From the NCBI GenBank assembly GCA_946480785.1, contig CAMLLD010000081.1:1-27247 (forward strand): a stretch of DNA of 27,247 bases. The letters are read 5' to 3'. Positions 16,884 to 24,361 of this stretch are shown one piece after another; within the stretch, counting starts at the first letter, position 1, and each line of letters opens with the position of its first letter. The position numbers and the translations under genes are program-made. This stretch comes from an uncultured Blastocatellia bacterium (lineage in GTDB: Bacteria; Acidobacteriota; Blastocatellia; Pyrinomonadales; Pyrinomonadaceae). The notes beneath the pieces are model-generated. The model saw only the letters and a program-made list of their open reading frames with translations. It did not search any database and was not told the DNA's origin.

Positions 16884-17342
16884 TTATTCACTGCGCTTTC
16901 GTCTCCACACGAGATAGTCCAGTGAAAAATAATCATCGCGGCGGGGTAGCAGCAGAATGAAGAGCAACAACGCCAGACGCGGGATCACGTGAGTGTGAAA
17001 TTCGTAGAGAGGCTCTTTGAGCAGGTGGCCAAAAGTGACCACAGCGAGAACGAAGCCAAGCGCTACCAGTGCCTCACGAACTCGCAGGCCGAGAATTACC
17101 ATCGCACCCGCGATCAATTCCACAAAAGGAATGATCACGCCCATGGTCCAAAGAGACCAGACGGGGAGAAACGTGTCAGCATAAGGCAGGAAGTACTTGC
17201 GCGCGTGATTCAGTGGCCCAAGTTGAAAGACTTTCATCACGCCGGCCATGAAGAAAATCAGCCCGAGCACGAGCCGTGCAAAGAGAATCGCCCACGCGCG
17301 GTCGATGTTTCGCAGTCTTGTAGTTGAGTCATCGGGAACCAT
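16884..17342 (-). CDS. DoxX family membrane protein
   Basis: This is a 152-residue integral membrane protein with four predicted helices at about residues 17-36, 64-84, 90-108 and 120-136. The segment RLVLGLIFFMAGVMKVFQL and the later PFVELIAGAMVILGLRVREAL are typical of the DoxX/DoxD fold. Characterised members take part in quinone-linked thiosulphate oxidation or redox stress, but most are unassigned, and nothing here points to a substrate. The Arg/Lys-rich ends follow the positive-inside rule for cytoplasmic termini. It is convergent with the hydrolase and divergent from the gene at 17426. Confidence 0.88.
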   Translation of the reverse strand: MVPDDSTTRLRNIDRAWAILFARLVLGLIFFMAGVMKVFQLGPLNHARKYFLPYADTFLPVWSLWTMGVIIPFVELIAGAMVILGLRVREALVALGFVLAVVTFGHLLKEPLYEFHTHVIPRLALLLFILLLPRRDDYFSLDYLVWRRKRSE

Positions 17343-17406
17343 AAGAAGTCGTTACCACGTTTCATCCGCATAGCGCAATATGTTTTTCCTCACAAGAAAT
17401 ACGCTC

Positions 17407-17412
17407 TATAAT
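17407..17412 (+). promoter_or_regulatory. -10 element TATAAT upstream of the small exported protein gene
   Basis: A consensus TATAAT lies 13 bp before the ATG at 17426. The -35 region is T-rich (17383-17388) and not consensus. A start about 7 nt after the -10 would leave a leader of only about 7 nt, too short for a Shine-Dalgarno, so the transcript may be almost leaderless. Confidence 0.5.
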
Positions 17413-17425
17413 ACGGCGCAACTCA

Positions 17426-17800
17426 ATGCCGACGACGCCTCAAAAAATCTTCATCGCCACCCTGCTGCCATTTTCCTTTTTGTGGGTCTTGATGGCTTGC
17501 GTGTCGATTTGTGAGCGCGAGACGTTGGCAGTTCACCCAGCGACAGATCTGTCATGGTCTATTAAGACTAGCGCGATCAGGGACGTGCATGAGTGCGATG
17601 GCTGTCCACTCACTTACTTTCCGAAGGCCACGACACCGGAGCGAGAAAAATCCGTTCACCCTGTAGCATGCGTATCAGGTCTCGCTTCCGCTGTGCCGTC
17701 GCTTAGTTCGTGCACTCCAAATAGTTTTAGTGATCGCGTCGATAAGCCCTTCGCTACCGCCAGTCCTCCGCTCAAACTTCTTTCCCTGCTCCGCATTTAG
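17426..17800 (+). CDS. Small exported cysteine-containing protein of unknown function
   Basis: This is a 124-residue protein with one N-terminal hydrophobic segment (IFIATLLPFSFLWVLMACVSIC, residues 8-29). This may be a signal peptide or an anchor; MAC could act as a poor lipobox. Conserved-looking polar motifs follow, HECDGCPLTYFPKAT and later VACVSGLAS. The C-D-G-C pair suggests metal or thiol chemistry. A perfect -10 lies very close to the start and no Shine-Dalgarno is visible. The TonB-dependent receptor follows 78 bp downstream on the same strand, so the two may be one unit for uptake of a metal or cofactor; this is inference from position. I do not recognise the family. Confidence 0.68.
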   Translation: MPTTPQKIFIATLLPFSFLWVLMACVSICERETLAVHPATDLSWSIKTSAIRDVHECDGCPLTYFPKATTPEREKSVHPVACVSGLASAVPSLSSCTPNSFSDRVDKPFATASPPLKLLSLLRI

Positions 17801-17878
17801 CACCCTCCAGTTGCTGAAATCGCACGCAAGACGAGCGCGTGCCGGTTAGTTGTTCTTCAACTTTGGAGATGCGGAGTC

Positions 17879-20047
17879 ATGAGCAAAATCTTCATATTCC
17901 TCGCCGTACTATTCACAGCCCAAGTTGCGTTCGCACAGACGACACTCAAAGTCACGGTCAAAGACGAAGCCACAAAAGAAGCCGTCGCGGGCGCGACTGT
18001 GTCCGTCAAAGACACGTTGCTTTCCGCAACCACAAACGCGCAAGGCGTCGTTCAATTGAGTGGCATTCCCGATGGACCACAAACCCTCACGATCTTCTCT
18101 CCGGGTTATGAAACCAAAGAGTTGAATCTTACTTTTCCACTCATCAATCAGCGTGAAACTGTCGTCTTTCTGAAGCTCACTAATGAAGTCGGAGAAGTCA
18201 CCATTACTTCAACACGTACGGGCCGTGAGATCGACGATGTACCGACCAGGGTTGAAGCCATTGACGAGGAGGAAGTGGACGAGAAAACCACCATGCGCCC
18301 GGCCAACGTCTCGATGGTGCTCAACGAGAGCACCGGCATCAAGGTGCAGCAGACCTCAGCCACTTCAAACACGCAGAGCGTGCGCATTCAGGGACTCGAC
18401 GGCAGATACACCCAACTTCTCAAAGATGGCTTTCCCGCGTTCGGTGGTTTTTCCGGCAGCATCAGCCTGCTGGACATCCTGCCGCTCGATTTGAAACAGG
18501 TGGAAATAATCAAAGGACCATCAGCGACTTTTTACGGCGGCGGCGCAATTGCCGGCGTGATCAATTTCATCAGCAAAGAACCCGAAGACAGACCCGTCAC
18601 CTCACTCATCTTCAATCAAACAACCGCACTCGGAACGGACTTCTCGCTCTTCAATTCGCGCAAGTTTCAGCGCTTTGGCTACACGTTTCTCGGCTCCGTC
18701 AACTATCAAAAAGAATACGACGTTGACGACGATGATTTTACCGAACTGCCGCGGACAAACTCGTTCACCCTGAGCCCGCGCTTCTTTTTCTATCCGAACG
18801 ACAAGACGCGCCTAATCGTCGGCAACACGACTTCCTACCCGAATCGCAAAGGCGGAGATGTTTTTGTTTTGCGCGGGCGAGGCGATAACTTCCACCAGTA
18901 TTTCGAAAACAACCGCTCAGTACGGAACATCACGACCTTTCAACTGGAAAGACAATTCGTAAACGGAAGCCGCCTTGTCGCTAAGCAAAGCCTCGCCTTT
19001 TTCGATCGCAAGCTTGAAATTCCCGACTACCTTTTCGCAGGCCGGCAATTTAACGCTTACACCGACATTTCCTACCTCAGAACAGTCAACGATCACGTGT
19101 TCGTTTTCGGCTTCAACGCCGTCTACGATCAGTTCAGAGAAAGGACCAACAAGAACACGCCGGCGCCACGCGACGAAACACGCACCACGTTCGGCGGATA
19201 TGTGCAGGACAGTTTCACCATCACCGACAAACTCTCGCTCGAAGCGGGACTCCGCCTGGACCATCTGCGGCACTACGGCACGTTCGCCCTCCCGCGCGTC
19301 TCGGCACTCTACCGCTTCACTCCCAATCTGAGCAGCCGTTTGAGTTTCGGACTCGGCTACAAAGCGCCGAGCATCTTTACCGAGGAAGCGGAGACTTTAC
19401 TCTTTCGAAACGTGCTGCCAATCGGAAATTCTTTGCAGGCTGAGCGCAGCCGCGGCGGTACGCTCGACGTAAATTATCGGAACTCGATAGGCGAGAAATT
19501 CTCGTATGCAGTCAATCAAATGTTCTTCTACACCGAGATTGAAGACCCGCTCGTTTTGATCGAAGATCCGAGCGCAGTCTTTCGCTTTGTGAACGCAGAT
19601 CAGTCTGTCAGAAGTCGTGGCTTCGAGACGAACGCGCGGCTCTCCTATGGCATCGTGAAACTCTTCGCCGGATACACTTTCACTAAAGCTGTAGCGAGTT
19701 ATTTAGCGGGCAGTCAGACTCTGCCTTTGACGCCGAAAAGCAGGATCAATTCAGCGTTACTTTTCGAGAAAGAGGACAGCTTCAAAACCGGATTCGAAGC
19801 CTATTACACGAGCGGCCAGTTTCTGACTAACGGTTTAAGAACGAGACCATTTTGGGTGTTGGGAATTTTTGGCGAGAAGTCGTTCGGCAAGTACAGTCTC
19901 TTCATCAACGCCGAAAACATCACCGACACGCGCCAGAGCCGGTTCAGCCAGGTAGTTTTCCCGCCGCACCAAACGCCGACCTTCGCGGAGATTTATACGC
20001 TCACAGAGGGACGCATCATTAATGGCGGGATCAAAATCAGGTTCTGA
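17879..20047 (+). CDS. TonB-dependent outer-membrane receptor
   Basis: This is a 722-residue importer that takes up a substrate across the outer membrane using the TonB-ExbBD system. The signal peptide is residues 1-20 (AFAQ). A CarboxypepD_reg-like domain spans about 21-100, with KDEATKEAVAGATVSVKDT. The plug lies at about 105-230, with VSMVLNESTGIKV, SVRIQGLDGRYTQLLKDG and VEIIKGPSATFYGGGAIAGVINF. The rest is the 22-strand barrel, ending in the usual aromatic, IKIRF. The first domain is typical of Bacteroidota-like and Acidobacteriota receptors. The substrate is unknown; the preceding small cysteine protein hints at a metal or cofactor. GGAG sites precede the ATG. The stop TGA is followed in frame by 49 more sense codons. 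Confidence 0.94.
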   Translation: MSKIFIFLAVLFTAQVAFAQTTLKVTVKDEATKEAVAGATVSVKDTLLSATTNAQGVVQLSGIPDGPQTLTIFSPGYETKELNLTFPLINQRETVVFLKLTNEVGEVTITSTRTGREIDDVPTRVEAIDEEEVDEKTTMRPANVSMVLNESTGIKVQQTSATSNTQSVRIQGLDGRYTQLLKDGFPAFGGFSGSISLLDILPLDLKQVEIIKGPSATFYGGGAIAGVINFISKEPEDRPVTSLIFNQTTALGTDFSLFNSRKFQRFGYTFLGSVNYQKEYDVDDDDFTELPRTNSFTLSPRFFFYPNDKTRLIVGNTTSYPNRKGGDVFVLRGRGDNFHQYFENNRSVRNITTFQLERQFVNGSRLVAKQSLAFFDRKLEIPDYLFAGRQFNAYTDISYLRTVNDHVFVFGFNAVYDQFRERTNKNTPAPRDETRTTFGGYVQDSFTITDKLSLEAGLRLDHLRHYGTFALPRVSALYRFTPNLSSRLSFGLGYKAPSIFTEEAETLLFRNVLPIGNSLQAERSRGGTLDVNYRNSIGEKFSYAVNQMFFYTEIEDPLVLIEDPSAVFRFVNADQSVRSRGFETNARLSYGIVKLFAGYTFTKAVASYLAGSQTLPLTPKSRINSALLFEKEDSFKTGFEAYYTSGQFLTNGLRTRPFWVLGIFGEKSFGKYSLFINAENITDTRQSRFSQVVFPPHQTPTFAEIYTLTEGRIINGGIKIRF

Positions 20048-20197
20048 CTGCGAGTCGCGCCTTGGTTTCCACAGGCTGCGCCTTCGACGCTTCAGTTGCG
20101 AGGGCAATCTGGTGAAGACGCTGCGCGGCTTTCCGGCGGTAAGAAGCTAAGCGACATCGGCAAAGACGCAGTCGCCGCGATGATGGGGATCTCATAA
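20048..20197 (+). pseudogene. In-frame relic after the TonB receptor stop
   Basis: After the TGA at 20045-20047 the same frame stays open for 49 codons to a TAA at 20195. The last part reads GEDAARLSGGKKLSDIGKDA then VAAMMGIS and looks like the C-terminus of a soluble protein, with coding-like third positions. The receptor already ends in its normal aromatic residue, so this is more probably the tail of a lost gene than a read-through extension. The family is unknown. Confidence 0.35.
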
Positions 20198-20221
20198 AAC
20201 TTGAACCTTGAAACTGGACCT

Positions 20222-20256
20222 TTAAAAGAGTCGCGGGCCGGTGCGAGGCCGGCCCG
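20222..20256 (-). terminator. Rho-independent terminator of the Gln/Arg-rich gene
   Basis: On the minus strand the arms CGGGCCGG and CCGGCCCG (20249-20256 and 20234-20241) form an 8-bp GC stem with a 7-nt loop. The transcript then reads CGACTCTTTT. It begins 14 bp after the stop of the gene at 20270-21637. Confidence 0.75.
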
Positions 20257-20269
20257 TAACCGAAACAAG

Positions 20270-21637
20270 TTAGTTCAACAATTGCAGACCAAGTATCTGC
20301 TCGAGGATCGTGCCGAGAATGCTGTAGCCGCCATTCGAGTAGCGACCGTACTGTGAACGGCTGTAGTAACCGTCCTCATAACCACGACGGAACCCCTCGC
20401 GGAAGTAGTACTGGTAGTCGCCCAGGTCGACGTAATAAGCGTCGTATCCGTAGCTCGCATCCTGGTACCCATAAGCTTCTTCGGGACTGAAGCGATAGCC
20501 GTCCTCCCGATCCGCCTGCCCCGCGTAGAATCCTTCCTCGTAACCGTCGTTGATCGCGCGCCGTAACATCTCCGCGCCGTACTGGTTCGTCTCGTAGTAC
20601 GAGCCACCGCGACGATAACGATAGTTGTATGGACCGTAGTCGTTGTAACGCCACTGCTGCAGCCGCAACTGATCCTGGCGTAACCGTTCAAAGTAACGCT
20701 GCTGGTAGCGCAACTGGTTCAGACGACGCTGTTGTTCGAGTAGGCGCTGACGCTGGTAAGCGAGGTTCTGCTGTCGCTGCCATTCCTGGCGATAACGCGA
20801 CGCGCGCTGTTCCTGCTCCTGACGCCAGTTGCGATTGTTGTTCCAGTTGTTGTTGCGATCGCGGTCGTTGTTGTTGCGATTGCGGTCCCAATCGTTGTTA
20901 CGTTGAGACTGTTGCTGTCGCCGCCACTCGTCCGACTGCTGTTGCCGGCGCGAGTCGTTCTGTTGTTGCCGGCGCCAATCGTTCTGCTGTTGTTGCTGCT
21001 GCTGGCGCTGCAACTCCTGCTCGCGTTGCCGTTGCTGTTCGGCCTGGCGATTAGCGTCGTCGTCCCGGCGTTGACGCTGCCAACGCTGGTCCTGTTCCTG
21101 CGAACGACGATTATTCTGTTCCTGACGCTGCTGTTCCCAACGCTGCTGGCGCTGCTGATCAGCCTGCCGTTGTTCCTGGCGCTGTTGCTCCGAGCGTTGC
21201 TGGCGTTGCTGATCAGCCTGCTGCTGTTGCTGGCGCTGTTGTTCGTAGCGCTGCTGACGCTCCTGATTCGCCTGCTGCTGTTGTTGCTGGTCGCGTTGTT
21301 GCCGTTGCTGTTCCCAACGCTGCTGCCGTTCCTGGTTCGCTTGCTGTTGCTGCTGGCGCTGTTGCTCCCAACGTTGCTGGCGTTCCTGGCTCGCTTGCTG
21401 CTGCTGTTGAGCGCGCTGCTCCTGCTGTTGAGCGCGCTGCTGATCGTTACGCTGTTGTCGTTCCTGGTTTGCTTGCTGTCGTTCCTGCTGGCGCTGTTCC
21501 CGCTGTTGCTGGTTCTCCTGGCTACGCTCTTCGCCGCGGCCACGTCTCCCCTGAGCATTGGCGAGGCTGCTCGCGCCAATTATGGCCGCGGACATCGCCA
21601 GGGACATCGCTGCTCGTTTCCAATATTTTCCGTTCAT
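20270..21637 (-). CDS. Exported Gln/Arg-rich low-complexity protein
   Basis: This is a 455-residue exported protein. The signal peptide is residues 1-28 (MNGKYWKRAAMSLAMSAAII...ANA|Q). Residues about 30-330 are almost wholly Gln, Arg, Glu, Asn and Asp with scattered Trp, including an 18-residue repeat. The segment is charged and could form one long helix, a coiled coil or a disordered brush. The C-terminal 120 residues are rich in Tyr and Gly, with paired motifs INDGYEEGFYAGQADREDGY and YFREGFRRGYEDGYYS. I chose the ATG at 21637 because AGGA lies 8-9 nt upstream and it begins the signal peptide; the open frame extends 56 codons further without one. It is divergent from the FecR gene at 21908. 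A surface or matrix role is plausible but not shown. Confidence 0.85.
   Translation of the reverse strand: MNGKYWKRAAMSLAMSAAIIGASSLANAQGRRGRGEERSQENQQQREQRQQERQQANQERQQRNDQQRAQQQEQRAQQQQQASQERQQRWEQQRQQQQQANQERQQRWEQQRQQRDQQQQQQANQERQQRYEQQRQQQQQADQQRQQRSEQQRQEQRQADQQRQQRWEQQRQEQNNRRSQEQDQRWQRQRRDDDANRQAEQQRQREQELQRQQQQQQQNDWRRQQQNDSRRQQQSDEWRRQQQSQRNNDWDRNRNNNDRDRNNNWNNNRNWRQEQEQRASRYRQEWQRQQNLAYQRQRLLEQQRRLNQLRYQQRYFERLRQDQLRLQQWRYNDYGPYNYRYRRGGSYYETNQYGAEMLRRAINDGYEEGFYAGQADREDGYRFSPEEAYGYQDASYGYDAYYVDLGDYQYYFREGFRRGYEDGYYSRSQYGRYSNGGYSILGTILEQILGLQLLN
21110..21472 (-). repeat. Tandem repeat coding an 18-residue Gln/Arg unit
   Basis: Inside the Gln/Arg-rich gene the unit A(N/S/D)Q(E/Q)RQQR(W/Y/S)EQQRQ(Q/E)QxQ recurs, starting at protein residues 82, 100, 123, 141 and 159 (spacings 18, 23, 18 and 18), with a diverged copy from residue 56. 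At DNA level this is a 54-bp imperfect repeat of CAG/CAA and CGT/CGC codons. Confidence 0.8.
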
Positions 21638-21907
21638 CAAAGCTTCCTTTCTGTAAGCCGCGGAGAGAGTTACGACAGCGGTTTTCGCAAGCAGCATTCC
21701 ACTCGAAAATGGCCCGCAAGCGACGCGATTTCTCACGTAAGTGGAACCATTTGATTCAGCCCGTAAACCATATCGGATAACGTTTTGTTTCAGCTCTGTT
21801 TCCACTTGATTGCAATTAGCTGAACGTCACCAGTTAGCGGTGCTCACTCAGCCATGGGCATGGTCGTTGCGAATTAATGGCCTGAAAACACACGTGAGGG
21901 GGCAGGT
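21638..21907. other. Divergent control region between the two low-complexity exported genes
   Basis: This 270-bp spacer holds no gene. It contains an 8-bp inverted repeat, AAGTGGAA (21739-21746) and TTCCACTT (21800-21807), and a palindrome ATTGCAAT just after it. The ribosome site GAGGGGGCAGGT lies immediately before the ATG at 21908. No consensus promoter is obvious on either strand. Confidence 0.4.
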
Positions 21908-24160
21908 ATGAGTAATCTGAAAGTGTGGCCGCATTTAACTATCGTGGCGATCGTTTGCGCGCTCGCAGCGGGCCTCGGCGTCGGGCTTTGGATGAAGCAC
22001 GAGCAGACCGCGTCGGCCGCAGCGATCCCGAATGCCGCGCGTATTCAACGCGTCGACGGCGACGTCGCTGTCAACAACGGTCTCATTGCCGGCGACAACA
22101 GCCAGGCTGACCAATGGTACGCCGCGAGTGAGAACCAACCGTTTTCAGTCGGCGATCGGATCTACACGCGCAACAACGCGCACGCCAGTCTCGCCTTTAC
22201 CGGACGCAACTTCGCGCGGCTCAATCCAAACACTTCACTCGACGTTCTTTCACTCGACGATCGACGCACGCAGTTGGCGCTGCGCGATGGCTCGGCGATC
22301 TTTGACGTGGGCTATCTCGATCCAAACGATCTGTTTGAAGTGGCGACGCCTTACGGCGCGGTAGATTTTCAGCAGCCGGGTCTTTACAACGTCGGCATCG
22401 ACAACGGCCAGGTGCTCGTGTCTGTTTTGAGCGGGCTCGCGCAGGTCGTTGGTCTCGGCGGCAGTGGACAGATCAATAAAGGCGAGCTCTTGACGCTGCT
22501 CGGTCAAACGGCGGGCGACGTCGTGCTTTCACGGCTCGATGGCCGTGACGCGGGTTATCTCGTCGACGATTACTACGGTTATCAGTATCCGCGTTATTAC
22601 GACGGCCGCTATCGCGACTACAACGCTTATCTCAACGATCCTTATTACTACGATCCGTATCGTCGCAACGTGAGTTATCAGTACGTCAACTCATACATTC
22701 CCGGACTGAATGACCTCGACTACTACGGCGACTGGCAGAACGTGAGCGGCTACGGCAATTGCTGGGCGCCGCGCGTTGACGCCGGCTGGACGCCATACGA
22801 GTCGGGCTACTGGATCAACGATTATCCTTATGGTCCAACGTGGGTCTCGAACGAGCCGTGGGGTTACGCGCCGTATCACTACGGTCGTTGGGCGTACGCG
22901 GGCGATCGCTGGTACTGGGTTCCGGATGCGACGAATACAGCGCCTGTTTATTCTCCGGCGCTTGTTGCGTTTGTTCCTTTTAATCAGAACGACGTGGGTT
23001 GGGTGCCGCTTGGACCAGGCGACGTTTACGTGCCCCACTACTACAACACAGATTGGCAGCCGCAGTACCTGACCCGCGACAATCTGTACCAGCGCGTTGT
23101 GAACCTGAACGTGCCGAATGCGGTGACCGTCGTGAACGCCGACGATTTCTGGCGTGAAGACGATTTCCGACGGGCGCGGCGGGCGGATCGCAACGCGTTG
23201 GCGCAGGTGAGACCGGTGCTCGATCCGTTGCTGGTGACGCCGCTCAGAAATGCGGTGGTGCATTCAGCGTGGGGTCGCGGGAAGAAGGACTTGCCGCCGG
23301 GCATCGCGAAGAAGCTTCAGGACACGACGGTGATAGCTAGCGCGGCGCCGGTGGCGACGGGGTTCCGGCGCGACCTCGCGCGCACGATGCGTGTTGAGGA
23401 AGTCTCGGATCGCGCGAAGGGACAGAAGTTCAGGGTGCGGGACGAGCGCCATGCAGTTGGCGAACCGCAAGCGGCAACCGCTCCGCCGGTTGTGAATGGA
23501 CCACCGGCTGAGCGTGGACGCGCTGGCGAGAATGGACGCCAGGCTCAAGGTGAACAGCCTGAACGCGGACGCGCTGCGGAACGCGGACGACCGCAGGTTG
23601 GACCACCAGCTACGAGTGGACCGCCGAGGCAAGCTGAACGAGCTGAACAAAGTGAGCGAGGCCGGGGCCGAGGCGAGCGACAGCAGCCGCAACCACAAGG
23701 CGAACGTGTAGCGCGGCCTGCACAACAGCAACCACAGGCTGAACGTCCCGCGCGTGCGGCACAGCAACAGCCGCAAGTTGAACGCGGTAGAGGCCGGCCG
23801 GCTCAGGCTCAACCCGCGGCGCGTCCGGTGCCCCGAGTTGAACGAGCGCCGAAGCCTGAGCGACCTGCGCCTCAGGCACAACGTGCTCCGCGGCCAGTGC
23901 AACAGCAACAGCAGCAGCGGCCACAGCCACAGCAACGACCACAACCGCAACAACAGCGGCCGCAACCGCAGCCTCAAGCCGAACGCGCGCGACCCGCGCA
24001 GCAACAACGGCCGCAAGGCGAACGTGTTGGTCGTCCAGCCGAACGGCCGCAGCAAAACGCGCGTCCGCAACAGCAAGAGAAACACCAAGGCGGGCCACCT
24101 GCGGAACGCGGTGGAGGCGGCGGCGGTAAAGGGAAACCCGCAAAGCCAGGTAAACCGTAA
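21908..24160 (+). CDS. FecR-domain exported protein with DUF6600-like core and disordered Gln/Pro/Arg tail
   Basis: This is a 750-residue envelope protein. A single hydrophobic segment at about 9-29 is an anchor or signal peptide. Residues about 45-205 match the FecR fold: RVDGDVAV, the ARLNPNTSLDVL stretch, LRDGSAIFDV and VATPYGAVDF. A Tyr-rich linker leads to a Trp/Tyr-rich core at about 280-400, with GWTPYESGYWIND, SNEPWGYAPYHYGRWAYAGD and RWYWVPD, which resembles the DUF6600 type. The last 240 residues are low-complexity Gln, Pro, Arg, Ala and Glu with QAER/PAER/GERV phrases, ending GGGGGGKGKPAKPGKP. No sigma factor is adjacent, so this is not a FecI/FecR signalling pair. The divergent Gln/Arg-rich gene is the natural partner. 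Confidence 0.85.
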   Translation: MSNLKVWPHLTIVAIVCALAAGLGVGLWMKHEQTASAAAIPNAARIQRVDGDVAVNNGLIAGDNSQADQWYAASENQPFSVGDRIYTRNNAHASLAFTGRNFARLNPNTSLDVLSLDDRRTQLALRDGSAIFDVGYLDPNDLFEVATPYGAVDFQQPGLYNVGIDNGQVLVSVLSGLAQVVGLGGSGQINKGELLTLLGQTAGDVVLSRLDGRDAGYLVDDYYGYQYPRYYDGRYRDYNAYLNDPYYYDPYRRNVSYQYVNSYIPGLNDLDYYGDWQNVSGYGNCWAPRVDAGWTPYESGYWINDYPYGPTWVSNEPWGYAPYHYGRWAYAGDRWYWVPDATNTAPVYSPALVAFVPFNQNDVGWVPLGPGDVYVPHYYNTDWQPQYLTRDNLYQRVVNLNVPNAVTVVNADDFWREDDFRRARRADRNALAQVRPVLDPLLVTPLRNAVVHSAWGRGKKDLPPGIAKKLQDTTVIASAAPVATGFRRDLARTMRVEEVSDRAKGQKFRVRDERHAVGEPQAATAPPVVNGPPAERGRAGENGRQAQGEQPERGRAAERGRPQVGPPATSGPPRQAERAEQSERGRGRGERQQPQPQGERVARPAQQQPQAERPARAAQQQPQVERGRGRPAQAQPAARPVPRVERAPKPERPAPQAQRAPRPVQQQQQQRPQPQQRPQPQQQRPQPQPQAERARPAQQQRPQGERVGRPAERPQQNARPQQQEKHQGGPPAERGGGGGGKGKPAKPGKP
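23450..24157 (+). repeat. Low-complexity Gln/Pro/Arg/Ala coding tract
   Basis: The DNA here is an irregular run of CAG/CAA, CCG/CCA, CGT/CGC, GAA and GCG/GCA codons encoding a basic disordered tail. Phrases such as PAQQQPQAERPARAAQQQPQ recur imperfectly. Long antisense open frames arise here only from the skewed composition. Confidence 0.75.
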
Positions 24161-24191
24161 CCAAAAGCGGGACGCCTCATAAGCTGAACTC

Positions 24192-24253
24192 TTTGGAGTG
24201 CGCCGACTAGTCGGCGCTTTGCTAAAAGCGGTGACAAGTCCCCGCACTCCAAA
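24192..24253. repeat. 62-bp palindromic repeat element
   Basis: The perfect 11-bp terminal inverted repeats TTTGGAGTGCG (24192-24202) and CGCACTCCAAA (24243-24253) enclose two further palindromes. These are CGCCGACTAGTCGGCG (24201-24216, perfect) and GCGGTGAC-AA-GTCCCCGC (24228-24245, one mismatch). The whole can fold as a cruciform with two side hairpins. It lies in the spacer after the FecR gene. The layout matches short interspersed REP/MITE-like elements that I recall from acidobacterial genomes. Confidence 0.75.
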
Positions 24254-24361
24254 CTAAAACTCCTTCCGTCCTCACTTCACCTGTGATAAAAAACTCGCCC
24301 CGATTCGGCGTTTTACATCCTCAACAGCAAACGAACCAACCCCACCGGGTGAAGGAGTATC

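Noticed and set aside
20903..21754. A 283-codon plus-strand open frame that is almost pure Leu/Ala/Val
   Set aside because: It is the antisense of the CAG/CGT-rich repeat in the minus-strand gene. The Leu runs come from CTG/TTG complements, there is no ribosome site, and the minus-strand frame has a signal peptide and a terminator.
23264..24247. A 327-codon minus-strand open frame rich in Leu and Arg
   Set aside because: It mirrors the low-complexity tail of the FecR protein and runs through the palindromic element; there is no sign of a real domain.
24285..24315. Possible terminator after the FecR gene (CGCC...GGCG followed by TTTT)
   Set aside because: The stem is only 4 bp with a 7-nt loop and a short T run, too weak to call.
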